DNA of 64,000 nt from CAVVMA01 sp963830715. GTDB taxonomy: Bacteria > Desulfobacterota > Binatia > Binatales > Binataceae. Position numbers and translations under genes: made by a program. Under the pieces are notes generated by a model, which saw only the letters and a program-made list of their open reading frames with translations, did not search any database and was not told where the DNA came from. The stretch covers positions 124,001 to 188,000 of the forward strand of contig CAWHNS010000002.1 in assembly GCA_963830715.1 (NCBI GenBank), written 5' to 3'. Numbering within the stretch: the stretch's first letter is position 1; the number at the start of each line of letters is the position of its first letter. Shown piece by piece: positions 27,073 to 36,461 of this stretch.

Positions 27073-27948
27073 CTAACCCCAGTGCAGCTTGTCGCGCCAG
27101 ATCTCGAAGTACGGATGCGTCGAGCGGATCAGCGCCACGACGTTGCGGCTCTTCCGGATGGTCACGATGTCGTCGGGACCAACGTGCGCGGATCTCCTGC
27201 CCGTCGAACGTCAGCGTCGGCGGTGATCGGCGCTCTCACCCGAATCTGGAGTTCGAACGAGTCGGGCAGGACCACCGGACGATTGCTCAACGTGTGCGGG
27301 CAAATCGGCGCCAGCACGATCACGCGCAGGGTCGGGAAGACGATCGGGCCGCCGGCGCTCAGCGCGTACGCGGTCGAACCGGTCGGCGTCGCGACTATCA
27401 GACCGTCCGCGCGATACGAAGCAAAAGGGTTTGTGGTCTGCCACGACGTGCAGATCGAGCATCCGCCCGAGCTCGCGCTTGTCGATCACAACGTCGTTGA
27501 GTGCGCGGGAGATGTTCGCCCGTTCCGCGCCGGCGGTTTGGCGCCCGTCTGAAACCGAGGCCTCCAGCATGATGCGGCGATCGACTTCGTAGTCGCCCGC
27601 GACTACCCGTTCGAGAGAGGTCTTGCGCGCTTCCTCGATCGAGATCTCGGTGAGAAACCCCAGGCCGCCCAGGTTGATGCCGAGAATCGGAGTTTCGCGT
27701 TCGCCGATCAGCCGCGCGATTCCGAGCAGGGTCCCGTCGCCGCCCAGAACCACGATCAGGTCCGCGCGATGCGCAAGCTCCTCGTGCGACAGGCGCTTGC
27801 ACTTGAGCTCGCGCGCCAGGTCTTCCTCGGCTATCGCGACCAGATGGTGCGAGGCGATCCACTTGCTCAGCTCGCGCGCGACGCTGAGCGCCGGGAGGCT
27901 GTCCCGCTTGACGACCAGCCCGACGTTCTTTATGGGACGCTTCGCCAC
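27073..27948 (-). CDS. nadK: NAD kinase, frameshifted
   Basis: Phosphorylates NAD to NADP; essential. The N-terminal half is clean: KNVGLVVKRDS, the phosphate-binding LIVVLGGDGTLLG, GINLGGLGFLTE and SRALNDVVIDK. From about 27420 the homology changes frame (YRADGLIVATPTGSTAYALS, then GGPIVFPTLRVIVLAPICPH). It shifts again near 27215 and 27185, ending VTIRKSRNVVALIRST, then HPYFEIWRDKLHWG. At least three indels disrupt a gene the cell should not survive without, which argues strongly for sequence errors. Located 12 nt upstream of recN. Confidence 0.9.
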
Positions 27949-27981
27949 GGCGCTCTCGCAACTATCATTCGCACGATTCGG

Positions 27982-28389
27982 CTACAGCGGCGGGGCCTTG
28001 GTCTCCGGCCCGCCGATGACCTTGTTGCCCTGGACATAAACGATCGCGACAGCGTTGATGTAGTAGCCGGTCAGGTTCTCGGAGGTCTGCCCCCTGCTGG
28101 TCAGGATCAGCAGCGCGTCCGCGCCGGTCTCGCACGCCTTGCGCATCACCACCGGCATCACGTCGTTCTCCTCCGCGTATCGGCTTCCGACCGCTTCTAT
28201 AATCGCGACCTTGCGGTAGTCCGTCAGCGGCTCCAGGCGCAGGATCGGCATCGTGCAGTCCGGCCCTTTTGCCGCACGGCCTGAGGGTTCAATCTGGGCG
28301 ACGGTCGCCTGCGGCGCGAGCTCGAGAGCGCGCTGGCATCCCGGCGCGATCATGAGCAGCATAGTGATGCGAGCCAGAGTCCGCAGCAT
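27982..28389 (-). CDS. Putative lipoprotein
   Basis: From ATG 28389 the N-terminus MLRTLARITMLLMIAPGC is a lipoprotein signal with the lipidated Cys in IAPGC. The mature part of about 118 residues has a second Cys (GPDCTMP), then YRKVAIIEAVGSRYAEENDV, ACETGADALLILTS and INAVAIVYVQG. The CxxGADALLI...AIVY arrangement recalls RcsF/DUF4156-type lipoproteins, as in the gene at 24666. Located 33 nt upstream of nadK on the same strand, so possibly co-transcribed with nadK-recN. Confidence 0.6.
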   Translation of the reverse strand: MLRTLARITMLLMIAPGCQRALELAPQATVAQIEPSGRAAKGPDCTMPILRLEPLTDYRKVAIIEAVGSRYAEENDVMPVVMRKACETGADALLILTSRGQTSENLTGYYINAVAIVYVQGNKVIGGPETKAPPL

Positions 28390-28517
28390 CACTAAGCAAT
28401 AGCCGCCGATGGCGGATGCTCGCAAGCGAGATCGGTTCGCGCCGGGCCTTCGCTTTCGGCGCCTCCGTTCTATATGAATTCGATCGCGGCGCGGCCCCTC
28501 CGGCGCGCCTCACAAAT

Positions 28518-29399
28518 ATGCCGGCCGCAAAAGCGACAACGACGAAACGACCGCTGCTCGGCGCGCACGTGTCGATCGCCGGCGGAGTGAGTGAAGCGCC
28601 GGCTCGCGGCAAGCAGATCGGATGCGAGTCGATCCAGATTTTTACCAAGTCCTCGCGCCAGTGGGCGGCGAAACCGTACAGCGTCGAGGAAGTGCAGGCC
28701 TTCAAACGCAATCTGAAGGAAAACGGCATCCAGATCGTAATCGCGCACGACTCTTACCTGCTCAACCTGGGCGCTCCCGATCCGAAGCTGCGCGCGCGGT
28801 CGGTCGAGGGGTTCATCGACGAGCTGGAACGATGCGAGGCGCTGGGAGTGCCGTATCTCGTGGCGCATCCGGGGTCGCACGTCGGATCGGGCGAGGACGC
28901 CGGGATCGCGACGATCGCGCACTCGATCGATGAGGCGCACAAGGCCTGCGCGGGCTTCAAGGTCAGGATCGCATTGGAGATAACGGCAGGGCAGGGCAGC
29001 GTGCTGGGAAGCTCGCTCCCGCAGATGGCGCGGATCTTCGACGCCGTCAGGGAAGGCGACCGGCTTAGACTTTGCTTCGATACCGAACATGCGTTCGCAT
29101 CGGGTTACGACCTGCGCGACGCGGGCGAGTACGAGCGCACGTTCGCCGAGCTCGACGAACATATCGGGCTCGACCGGCTGGCCGCGTTTCATATGAATGA
29201 TTCGCTCAAGCCCTTCAATTCGCGCGTCGATCGTCACCAACATATAGGCAAGGGGCATCTCGGGCTTGAGGCCTTCAAACGGCTGGTGAACGACTCGCGC
29301 TTCGGCGGGATTCCGATGTGTCTGGAGACCGAGCACGGCCCCGATATGAAGGACATCGCGCAGGACCTGGCTACGCTTCAGGGCCTGATCGGGAAGTAA
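28518..29399 (+). CDS. nfo: Deoxyribonuclease IV (endonuclease IV)
   Basis: AP endonuclease of base-excision repair, a TIM barrel with three metal ions. From ATG 28518 it reads 293 residues: LLGAHVSIAGGVSEAPARG, IFTKSSRQWAAKPY, VPYLVAHPGSHVGSGED, IALEITAGQGSVLG, RLRLCFDTEHAFASGYD, AAFHMNDSLKPFNSRVDRHQ and CLETEHGPDMKD. All metal-ligand His, Asp and Glu positions of the family are present. A longer in-frame start at 28416 adds sequence without homology. It is followed by trpS after 8 nt. Confidence 0.96.
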   Translation: MPAAKATTTKRPLLGAHVSIAGGVSEAPARGKQIGCESIQIFTKSSRQWAAKPYSVEEVQAFKRNLKENGIQIVIAHDSYLLNLGAPDPKLRARSVEGFIDELERCEALGVPYLVAHPGSHVGSGEDAGIATIAHSIDEAHKACAGFKVRIALEITAGQGSVLGSSLPQMARIFDAVREGDRLRLCFDTEHAFASGYDLRDAGEYERTFAELDEHIGLDRLAAFHMNDSLKPFNSRVDRHQHIGKGHLGLEAFKRLVNDSRFGGIPMCLETEHGPDMKDIAQDLATLQGLIGK

Positions 29400-29407
29400 A
29401 TCACAAG

Positions 29408-30433
29408 ATGGCCAAGCGGATTCTTACCGGAGATCGGCCCACCGGTCCCCTGCATCTGGGTCACTACGTCGGCTCGCTGCAGAATCGGGTGCGCCTGCAG
29501 GACGACTACGACACCTACGTTCTGATCGCCGATGTCCAGGCCCTCACGGACAATTTCGAACGCCCCGAGACGCTCGAAGCGAACGTCCTCGAGGTCGCGC
29601 TCGACTACCTGGCGGTGGGACTCAATCCGGACAAGGCGAAAATCGTGATTCAGTCGATGGTGCCCGAGCTGACTGAGCTGACCATCTACTTCATGAACCT
29701 GGTCACGGTCGCGACGTTGGAGCGCAATCCTACCGTGAAGGAGGAAGTCAAGCAGCGCGGGTTCGGGCGCAATGTCCCGGTCGGATTCTGGTCGTACCCG
29801 ATTTCGCAGGCGGCCGATATCACGATCTTCAAGGCCGACCTGGTGCCGGTCGGCGAGGATCAGCTTCCGATGATCGAGCAGGCGCGCGAAATCGTCCGCC
29901 GCTTCAATTCGCTCTACGGCAAGGTGCTGATCGAGCCGAAGGCGATGCTGGGGCAGGTCGCGAGGCTGCCGGGCACCGACGGCGGCGCGAAGATGTCCAA
30001 GTCGCTGAAGAACTGCATCTACCTGGGAGATCCTTCAGAGACCGTGCGAAAGCGCGTGATGTCGATGTTCACCGATCCGACGCGGATACATCCGACCGAC
30101 CCCGGCCACGTCGAGGGCAATCCGGTATTCACGTATCACGACGTCTTCAACCCCGATAAATCCGAAGTCGAGGAGTTGAAGGAGCGCTATCGCAAGGGCA
30201 CGGTCGGCGACGTCGAGGTCAAGCAGCGGTTGTTCAAGGCGCTCGACGCCTTTCTGGCGCCGATTCGGGAGCGTCGCGCGGCATTCGCGGCAACGCCCAC
30301 CCGCGTCCGCGAGATCATGATGGAAGGGACGCGCAAGGGGCGCACGCTGGCGCAAGCCACGATGGAAGAAGTGCGCCACGCGATGAAGCTCGGCTACGGC
30401 TTCGAGCGCGCGCCGGAAAAGAAGAAGCGCTAA
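29408..30433 (+). CDS. trpS: Tryptophanyl-tRNA synthetase
   Basis: Class I aminoacyl-tRNA synthetase of 341 residues from ATG 29408. HIGH-type motif GPLHLGHYVGSLQNRV near residue 15; mid-region FWSYPISQAADITIFKADLV and PVGEDQLPMIEQAREI; KMSKS loop GGAKMSKSLKNCIYLGD. The C-terminus ends in a basic EKKKR. An upstream in-frame ATG at 29318 lies inside nfo and is not used. The gene converges on the large secreted-protein gene with 19 nt between. Confidence 0.97.
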   Translation: MAKRILTGDRPTGPLHLGHYVGSLQNRVRLQDDYDTYVLIADVQALTDNFERPETLEANVLEVALDYLAVGLNPDKAKIVIQSMVPELTELTIYFMNLVTVATLERNPTVKEEVKQRGFGRNVPVGFWSYPISQAADITIFKADLVPVGEDQLPMIEQAREIVRRFNSLYGKVLIEPKAMLGQVARLPGTDGGAKMSKSLKNCIYLGDPSETVRKRVMSMFTDPTRIHPTDPGHVEGNPVFTYHDVFNPDKSEVEELKERYRKGTVGDVEVKQRLFKALDAFLAPIRERRAAFAATPTRVREIMMEGTRKGRTLAQATMEEVRHAMKLGYGFERAPEKKKR

Positions 30434-30452
30434 ACACAGATCGCGACGCGTC

Positions 30453-33374
30453 TCATTTTTGCTGGCCACCGTCGTGTTCGTCGCGATCCCGGCGTCCGAA
30501 CAGCCTGACCCCCTGCGGGCTGCCCCGGCCGTTATCCGTGATCGTCAGCCGGCCGCGATAGAAGCCGGGTGCGCTCGGATTGAATGTGACGGCTATCTTG
30601 CAGAAGGTCTCAGGCGCGAGAGAGCCGATACAACTGTTGCTCTTGATCGCGAAGCCGTTGCCGCTGATCTGGACGCCCCCGAACTGCAACATCCCAGGAC
30701 CGTCGTTTTCCACCCGGACCGTCTCCGTGTCGCTGGTTCGATGGCCATCGGTAGAGAAGGACAACTCGCGGGGGAAGAGTTCCACTACGGGCGGCCGAGC
30801 AGGGGTCGGGGTCGGCGTCGGAACCGAAGTTGCCGTTGGAGTCGGGGCTGGCGTTGGAGTCGCGGTTGGCGTCGGAGTGGCTGTCGGTGTTGGTGTCGGC
30901 GTGGGCGTAAGTGTTGGCGTCGCAGCAGGAGTCGGGCTTGGTGTTGGAGTTGGGGTCGGGGTGGGTGTCGGGGCCGGAGTTGGTGTTGGCGTCGAAGTTG
31001 GCGTTGGAGTCGGGGCTGCTGTCGGAGTCGGGCTAGGCGTCAGTGTTGGAGTGGGGGTCGCCGTCGGAGTTGGTGCCGGCGTAGGCGTCGGCGTTGCCGT
31101 CGGTGTGGGAGTAGGCGTTGGAGTCGGCATCGCAGTGGGAGTCGGTGTGGGAGCAGGCGTGGGGGTCGGTGTGGGAGCTGGCGTCAGCGTCGGGGTGGGG
31201 GTTGGAGTTGCGCCCGAATCGAGCGTTGTCGTGTCGGCCTGGGTCTTCAAGGGCTCGATGTTGCCGACCAAGTCCCGTGCCTGGCTGAAGAAACCGTAGG
31301 TGTGCCCGGCGGTTCCAGGGTACATACCGGAAGTCCCGGGAGTGTTAGAGAGCCAGATTGTGAACGGGCCGCCATTGTCGGAGACGTAGATCGTGAAGCT
31401 TGCGACACCCGAAGCGTCATCCGTGCCGGACCAGAGTACCGGGAAGGTTGCGGAAGTCTCCGTGGCCGGAAGAGCGGTTACCGCGCTGACCGGCGCTGCC
31501 GCATCGATCGTATTGCTCCAGGTTTGAGTCGCGATCGGCGCGTTGGCATCAAAGACCACCGCAGCAGAGTTGTTCACCACGGTCCCGCTCGCAACGCCCG
31601 ATTTCGGCGTCACGGTGAAAACGACGCTGCCCTCTCCCTGAAGCGGGCTCACGTCAGGTGGCAGGAAGCCAAGCAAAGGGTCCGTTGAGAAGTTGCCCGT
31701 GCTCGGGTCGATTGAGTCAAAGCGCCAGATCAGCAGGCCGCTCGTCGGATCGAGGTTGGCATTGATTGTGACGAGAAGATTCGTTGTGGGACGAAGATCG
31801 ACTTGCGTGAGGAAGTGGCTCAATCCTGGCGTCGGAATTACTTGCTGACTTCCGAAATAGATCGGGCCGAAGCTGAAAGTGCTCGTGTTGACGAGCGTCG
31901 GGTCGAGTTGATCCTGAATCACCACCTCATGCGCCGGCGCGGTGGCGCTGGCTTCATTCGTAAAAAAGATGGTGTACGGAACGGGCTGTTGTCCCGCGAT
32001 GTATTGGGCAGCGCCGACGCCTTGAGGGCCTACCTTGTCATTCGGGTCTCCCGCTATGAGGATTTGCCCATTGAGGGTCTGAAGATTCGGCGGCGGGGGC
32101 GGGCCCTGTGGCCGGTTTGGCGGGCAAGAACCGGTCGGGCTCATGCAGGGCGGCACGCATTGGCTGTTCTGGCACGTCTCGCCGGCAGCGCACGCGAAGA
32201 TTGGTCCGCATCCGCCGCAATTGTTCGGATCGCTCGTGAGGTCGGTGCACGAGGGGGGGACGCCGCCGCAATTCCTCAGGGGCGCCGTGCACTGATTCCC
32301 CGGAACACAGGCGCCGGCCACACATATGTCGGTGCTGCTACACATTTGACCGGCCGGAGTGCCATTCGGGGGCGTGCTCGGGGGCGCGCAGCCCCCGCAG
32401 TTGTTGGGATCGCTGTTGGTATCAGTGCAGGTGCCGGCACAGTTCGTCTGGGCCGAATTCGGGCACGCGGGGAAAAAGCAGCCGGAGTTGGAGGTCTGTT
32501 GCAGGACATCTGTTAAAGCAGCCTGGGTTTCCGCAACAGCCGCATTAAACGCACCGTTATAGACCAGATCGTTGTTGCCTCGTGCGCAGTCTTTGTTGTC
32601 ACCTTCGCCTGCCTGCCCGGAGCACATCCCCACTCCCGAGAAGGAGGGTGAGAGCGGGGGGCCATGCTGATAGTTCTCGCTATCGTTCGCAGGACAGTAG
32701 TCCGGGCAGAATCCGAAGAACATAAAGTATAGCCCCTCAGGCGTGGAGCAAAGCGGGTCGGGAGGGGTGACTTCGCCGAAGCTGGTGAATAGAAGCGTAG
32801 ACGGTTCTATCCCGCACGACGGGTTAGTTCCCGGTGAATTGGCTGCATTCGAAGGGTATGCCAAACGGAGGGCCTTGAGGGCTTGCTGCTCATCGGGGCC
32901 GCTGAGCTGCTTGTCGTAATCAGCCCAGTTCGAGTGCGAAAAGAAATCTTGAAGTGTGTGAAGGCCCAAGCCAAGATCGGCCTGGGCCTGGTCGCACGCG
33001 GGCGGGTCCTGGTTGGTGTCGTCTATAGCGGCCTGGAGCTGCGAACCCAAGTACTCTGTACTCTTGCAGAAGTCGGCATGGCTATCAAAGAGCAGCGGAT
33101 CTCGGTCGAAGTGATGGAAAGGGTCGTATCCCAGCTTCGGATCGTCCTGGGAAGTATTCGCCTGCTGAACATGCGAAAGTGGCATGGTCGCGATCTGCAA
33201 ATTCTGAGGCAGGGCAGCGTTCGCAGCGCTTGTTATGCTCGAATGCACGTTCCCAGCAGCACAGGGGATGGGAAAGCTCAGCGATGAGAACGCAAGTGTT
33301 TGGGAGGCCGCTAACGCCAACGCGGAGAGCGCAGCCACTAGAACTCCAAGTAGCCGTTTGAGGTCAGCCAACAT
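30453..33374 (-). CDS. Giant secreted multidomain protein: Het-C/PLC-like, Cys-rich, PT linker, ASH domain
   Basis: 973 residues in a clean frame. The signal peptide ends near SQTLAF. A Het-C/zinc-phospholipase-like N-terminal part has HHFDR (87-91) and HTLQDFFSHSNW (139-150). A Cys-rich region with SDPNNCGGC repeats lies around 300-410. A DUF11-like beta domain (YTIFFTNEASATAPAHEVVI) and an Ig-like segment (TLDSG precedes its end) follow. A Pro-Thr repeat linker of about 140 residues then leads to a C-terminal ASPM-SPD2-Hydin (choice-of-anchor D) domain (ENDGPGMLQFGGVQISGNGF, ITDNGRGSPQGVRLFG). The architecture suggests an extracellular enzyme or toxin on a long stalk. Whether it has lipase activity is unknown. 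Confidence 0.75.
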   Translation of the reverse strand: MLADLKRLLGVLVAALSALALAASQTLAFSSLSFPIPCAAGNVHSSITSAANAALPQNLQIATMPLSHVQQANTSQDDPKLGYDPFHHFDRDPLLFDSHADFCKSTEYLGSQLQAAIDDTNQDPPACDQAQADLGLGLHTLQDFFSHSNWADYDKQLSGPDEQQALKALRLAYPSNAANSPGTNPSCGIEPSTLLFTSFGEVTPPDPLCSTPEGLYFMFFGFCPDYCPANDSENYQHGPPLSPSFSGVGMCSGQAGEGDNKDCARGNNDLVYNGAFNAAVAETQAALTDVLQQTSNSGCFFPACPNSAQTNCAGTCTDTNSDPNNCGGCAPPSTPPNGTPAGQMCSSTDICVAGACVPGNQCTAPLRNCGGVPPSCTDLTSDPNNCGGCGPIFACAAGETCQNSQCVPPCMSPTGSCPPNRPQGPPPPPNLQTLNGQILIAGDPNDKVGPQGVGAAQYIAGQQPVPYTIFFTNEASATAPAHEVVIQDQLDPTLVNTSTFSFGPIYFGSQQVIPTPGLSHFLTQVDLRPTTNLLVTINANLDPTSGLLIWRFDSIDPSTGNFSTDPLLGFLPPDVSPLQGEGSVVFTVTPKSGVASGTVVNNSAAVVFDANAPIATQTWSNTIDAAAPVSAVTALPATETSATFPVLWSGTDDASGVASFTIYVSDNGGPFTIWLSNTPGTSGMYPGTAGHTYGFFSQARDLVGNIEPLKTQADTTTLDSGATPTPTPTLTPAPTPTPTPAPTPTPTAMPTPTPTPTPTATPTPTPAPTPTATPTPTLTPSPTPTAAPTPTPTSTPTPTPAPTPTPTPTPTPSPTPAATPTLTPTPTPTPTATPTPTATPTPAPTPTATSVPTPTPTPARPPVVELFPRELSFSTDGHRTSDTETVRVENDGPGMLQFGGVQISGNGFAIKSNSCIGSLAPETFCKIAVTFNPSAPGFYRGRLTITDNGRGSPQGVRLFGRRDRDEHDGGQQK
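30797..31215 (-). repeat. Pro-Thr coding minisatellite
   Basis: About 420 bp of degenerate PT, AT, LT and ST codon pairs inside the 30453 gene; on the + strand it reads as GTTGGAGTCGGGG-like hexamer variants. It forms the stalk between the Ig-like and ASH domains. Such tracts vary in length by slippage. Confidence 0.85.
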
Positions 33375-33431
33375 TTGACCTTTGTCCAGCCTGCCACTTA
33401 GAGCTTCGTTCGCGGACGGCTTCGTGTTGTT

Positions 33432-35174
33432 TCAGTTGCATGGGCCAGACAAACATGTCTGATACGTCCAAGCCTGCAGCTGAAAGGGGTGATGCCTGAA
33501 ATCGCTCGAACTCGGCGCTGTCAGCGTGAGAGGAATGGCGTTCGATGCTCCAACAGGGACCGAAACCAAATCGAACGACAAAAGAGTGTTGCCGTCGGCG
33601 GTCTGCGTAGACGCGGATGGGGTGACGCTGGTCGTTGAATACGAGAAAAAGGTCGGGAAGGTGACGAAGACAGTTGCCAATCCGGTCAGATCCACGTCCC
33701 CCCGATTGCCGTACAAGACGGAGAACATATTGGGCACGCCGCCTTCAATCTGAGTACGGCCGATCACGTTCACCCAAATTTGAGCCGTGCCGCCCTGATC
33801 GACCGTGAAACCGCCAGGTAGCGTGATAGTCGAGTTATCCGGCTCAGTCACCACGACCGACCGAAGGCCGGGTTGAGCTCCGGTCAAATCGAAGGTCGTC
33901 TGCAGAACAATCGTGTTTCCGGCGTTGATGAGAGTCGGGTTCTGTCCGACGATGTCCGGCTGACCACTAGCACTCAATGTCGCTGTCGCGCCGGTTTGGA
34001 GGCCGGACGATACGATCGTTGCCGTTACGCTTCCCGCATTCCCTCCGTGATTCGGGTTTATCCCGCTGGCGGGCGTGAGAAGATATCCCCGCGTCGCACC
34101 GCCATGGGTGCCCGTGCCAACGATCTGCCCCGAGTCATTGATACCGCTGGCACCGGTCAGCACCCAAGTGGGATCAAGGATCTCGTTATTCAGGTCGTAC
34201 ATCGTACCATTGGTGTAGAGAAAGGCGTGGGGAGTATTAGGGCCGGTGGTGTCCGAATTGCCGACGATCTGGCCGAGTGAGTTTATGCCCTCGGCCTCGG
34301 CCTTCGGCCCACCGAGAGTGAAAAGGTCCGTCGCCGTTCCGTTTTGCCAAGACACAGCATCGTAGTTATTGCCGCCATTAAACGTCTGATAGCCTATTAT
34401 CTGACCGAGGTCGTTAATGGCGGTGGGAGTGCCAGGGGCAAGGTAAGTGATCGCGCCCGCCTGCCAAACGCCAACGTAAGGATGGTAAACGGGGTAATCC
34501 GGTTCTGCGGTTTGGCCAACCACCTGGCTCTTGTTGTTGATCGAGAAGGGCCCGGTCGAGGTCGAGTAGAGTGCGCCAAGTCCCGTTACGCTAACGCTTC
34601 CGTTGTTGTCGATGAAGTAAATGCCGTCGAAAGCGGTATCGTTAAATGTAAAACCTTCCGAGGCTGCGATCTGCCCAAGATCGTTTATCCTGCCGCCGGT
34701 AAGACAACAGCCATCGAACGAGAAACTAGCACCATAAAGAGCACTCAGGTCGGTGACCGAATCGCCCTGCCAGACCACCAGCTGATTCCCGTTTAGGATG
34801 CCCACCACTTGGTCGCTGTCATTGATGCCTTGGGCCGAACTTCCATTGAGGTAGGAAAGAGTATTGAGAGCCGTCATCGTCCCCCCACTCCATAGAAAGG
34901 CGCCTTGAGGAGTCGAGGAGGTGCTCGAATAGGAGTTGCCGACTATGTCGCCCTTGCTGTTGATGCCTGTGGCGACGGACGAGTCGTCGTTGGGGAGCGC
35001 TCCGAGGTCAGTAACGACATAAACGAGAGCCAGCGGAGCGGGGGGAGTCGCAGTCTGCGCGGAGGCGTTCCGCGCCTTCAGGGCGCCGTGGTCTGAAGCG
35101 ATCAAAATCAGAGGGATAGCTAGGGCTATCAACCAGGCAGAACGACGTTGGCTAAGCAAAAACCGCACGCTCAA
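33432..35174 (-). CDS. Secreted HAF-repeat protein
   Basis: 580 residues with an N-terminal hydrophobic signal region (LIALAIPLILIASDHGAL). Many HAF-type repeats follow (YVVTDLGALPNDDSSVATGI, GINDSDQVVG, AFLWSGGTMTAL, GINDSGQIVGTGTHGG), which build a beta-propeller-like extracellular domain. A C-terminal part with Ig-like or uncertain folds (FTVDQGGTAQIWVNVIGRTQ, LTAPSSSDFRHHPFQLQAWT) ends in two Cys. Function unknown; extracellular binding or adhesion is plausible. It lies 57 nt upstream of the giant Het-C-type gene on the same strand, so the pair may be co-expressed. Confidence 0.75.
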   Translation of the reverse strand: MSVRFLLSQRRSAWLIALAIPLILIASDHGALKARNASAQTATPPAPLALVYVVTDLGALPNDDSSVATGINSKGDIVGNSYSSTSSTPQGAFLWSGGTMTALNTLSYLNGSSAQGINDSDQVVGILNGNQLVVWQGDSVTDLSALYGASFSFDGCCLTGGRINDLGQIAASEGFTFNDTAFDGIYFIDNNGSVSVTGLGALYSTSTGPFSINNKSQVVGQTAEPDYPVYHPYVGVWQAGAITYLAPGTPTAINDLGQIIGYQTFNGGNNYDAVSWQNGTATDLFTLGGPKAEAEGINSLGQIVGNSDTTGPNTPHAFLYTNGTMYDLNNEILDPTWVLTGASGINDSGQIVGTGTHGGATRGYLLTPASGINPNHGGNAGSVTATIVSSGLQTGATATLSASGQPDIVGQNPTLINAGNTIVLQTTFDLTGAQPGLRSVVVTEPDNSTITLPGGFTVDQGGTAQIWVNVIGRTQIEGGVPNMFSVLYGNRGDVDLTGLATVFVTFPTFFSYSTTSVTPSASTQTADGNTLLSFDLVSVPVGASNAIPLTLTAPSSSDFRHHPFQLQAWTYQTCLSGPCN

Positions 35175-35661
35175 AACCCCAACCTACCGAACGGCTCGGA
35201 TCGCATTTGCTCCGTAGTTGACGGGCGGCCGATTAGAAGCCAGACGGCAGCCTCGGTTGACCGGAACCGCTTCGGGTTCCGTAACGCCCTCCGGTTGGCA
35301 GGAATTTCTGCTTTGGAGTCCCCGCTTCCAGTTGCCCTGATAGACAAGACGGCCTCCCTTTCGGGACCTCAGGCAAGAGCCGTCCGCAGCCGCCCCTTCA
35401 CTCCCCCATCACGCTCTCCCCCGAAGGGCGCGAATCCAAGTTTCCAAGCCCGTGCGGAGCGTAGCATTAGCTGTCGGAAAGTCAATGAGAACCGGCCGTC
35501 GTCGAAACCCCGCTTGGACGGCTCTGCCGACGAGACGAAATGATGGGTGCAACGCCGATCAGAAGGGACGCGCGCGGCCAACCAAGCCGCGCGTCGAGCA
35601 CTCCTCGGCGAGTTTTCTGGGGAGGCTACGCCGCAACGTGCCCGGTTCGCGGAATCGGCGC
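35175..35661. other. Intergenic region upstream of HAF protein
   Basis: About 490 nt with no supported gene. It should contain the promoter for the two large secreted proteins and the terminator of the methyltransferase gene. No clear motif was found. Confidence 0.4.
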
Positions 35662-36384
35662 TTACGAGGGCGCTGATCCAGGCCGCGCGTCCGGCGGGTT
35701 GGCGGGCTTCGTGCCCGAGAGCACGGCGAAGATCAGATTGCGGTAAGCGCAGGCGACCTCGATGAATCCCGACTCGCGCATCCACGCGAGTTGCTGGCCG
35801 ACGGTCGCCGGCAGGTCCTGCTTCATCCGCTCCAGCGCAGCATCCAGGTCACGCACGCCAATCTTCAGTTCGCGCGCGCGGTTGATCCACATCTGGCGCG
35901 CGCGCTGGTCGATCGCGGCAGTCTCGCCCGCGACCTGGTCGGCATTGATGAAGACCCCGCCGGGCGTCAGGTACTTGTAGATGTCGCCGAAAAGATGGCG
36001 CTTGCCGCTATCAGGCAGATGATGGATCGCCAGCGCGGACACGACCGTGTCGTAAGACTTCGACGGCGCGGCGGCGGCGAAATCGGCAGTCACAAAGCGC
36101 ACGCGTTTGCCGAGCGGCTTCAGGCGCTGGCGCGCGATCGTCAACATTTCAGGGGTGAGGTCGAACAACGTCAGCCGAGCCTTAGGAAACGCCTCCGCGA
36201 TCATCGCGGACAGGAGTCCCGTGCCGGCCCCCAGGTCGAGCACCTCGAAGCGCGCATCGGTCTCAAACGGCAGCAGCTCGAGCGCCGTGCGGTAGAAATC
36301 GTCGAAGCATGGGACCAGCTTGCGGCGCGCGCGATCGTAGCTGTCGGCGCCGGATGCGAACGCCTTGCGAACCGCCTGCGGCAT
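35662..36384 (-). CDS. Class I SAM-dependent methyltransferase
   Basis: 240 residues. Motif I VLDLGAGTGLLSAMIAEAF; acidic end of strand 2 LTLFDLTPEMLTIA; VRFVTADF; motif IV YDTVVSALAIHHLPD; post-motif LTPGGVFINADQVAG. The N-terminal VRKAFASGADSYDRARRKLV is typical of small-molecule methyltransferases in the UbiE/TylF-like superfamily. The substrate cannot be read. It follows the sigma-54 activator on the same strand after 77 nt. Confidence 0.9.
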   Translation of the reverse strand: MPQAVRKAFASGADSYDRARRKLVPCFDDFYRTALELLPFETDARFEVLDLGAGTGLLSAMIAEAFPKARLTLFDLTPEMLTIARQRLKPLGKRVRFVTADFAAAAPSKSYDTVVSALAIHHLPDSGKRHLFGDIYKYLTPGGVFINADQVAGETAAIDQRARQMWINRARELKIGVRDLDAALERMKQDLPATVGQQLAWMRESGFIEVACAYRNLIFAVLSGTKPANPPDARPGSAPS

Positions 36385-36461
36385 CCTGTGAGCCTACCTG
36401 TTGCTCTGGCCTTGAGCGAGCCGTCGAGCTCGGGACCGGCTTGGACATGCGAGACCGGCGC

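Noticed and set aside
30459..31688. 409-codon Arg/Trp/Ser-rich frame opposite the Pro-Thr repeat
   Set aside because: Low-complexity complement of the PT minisatellite; not a gene.
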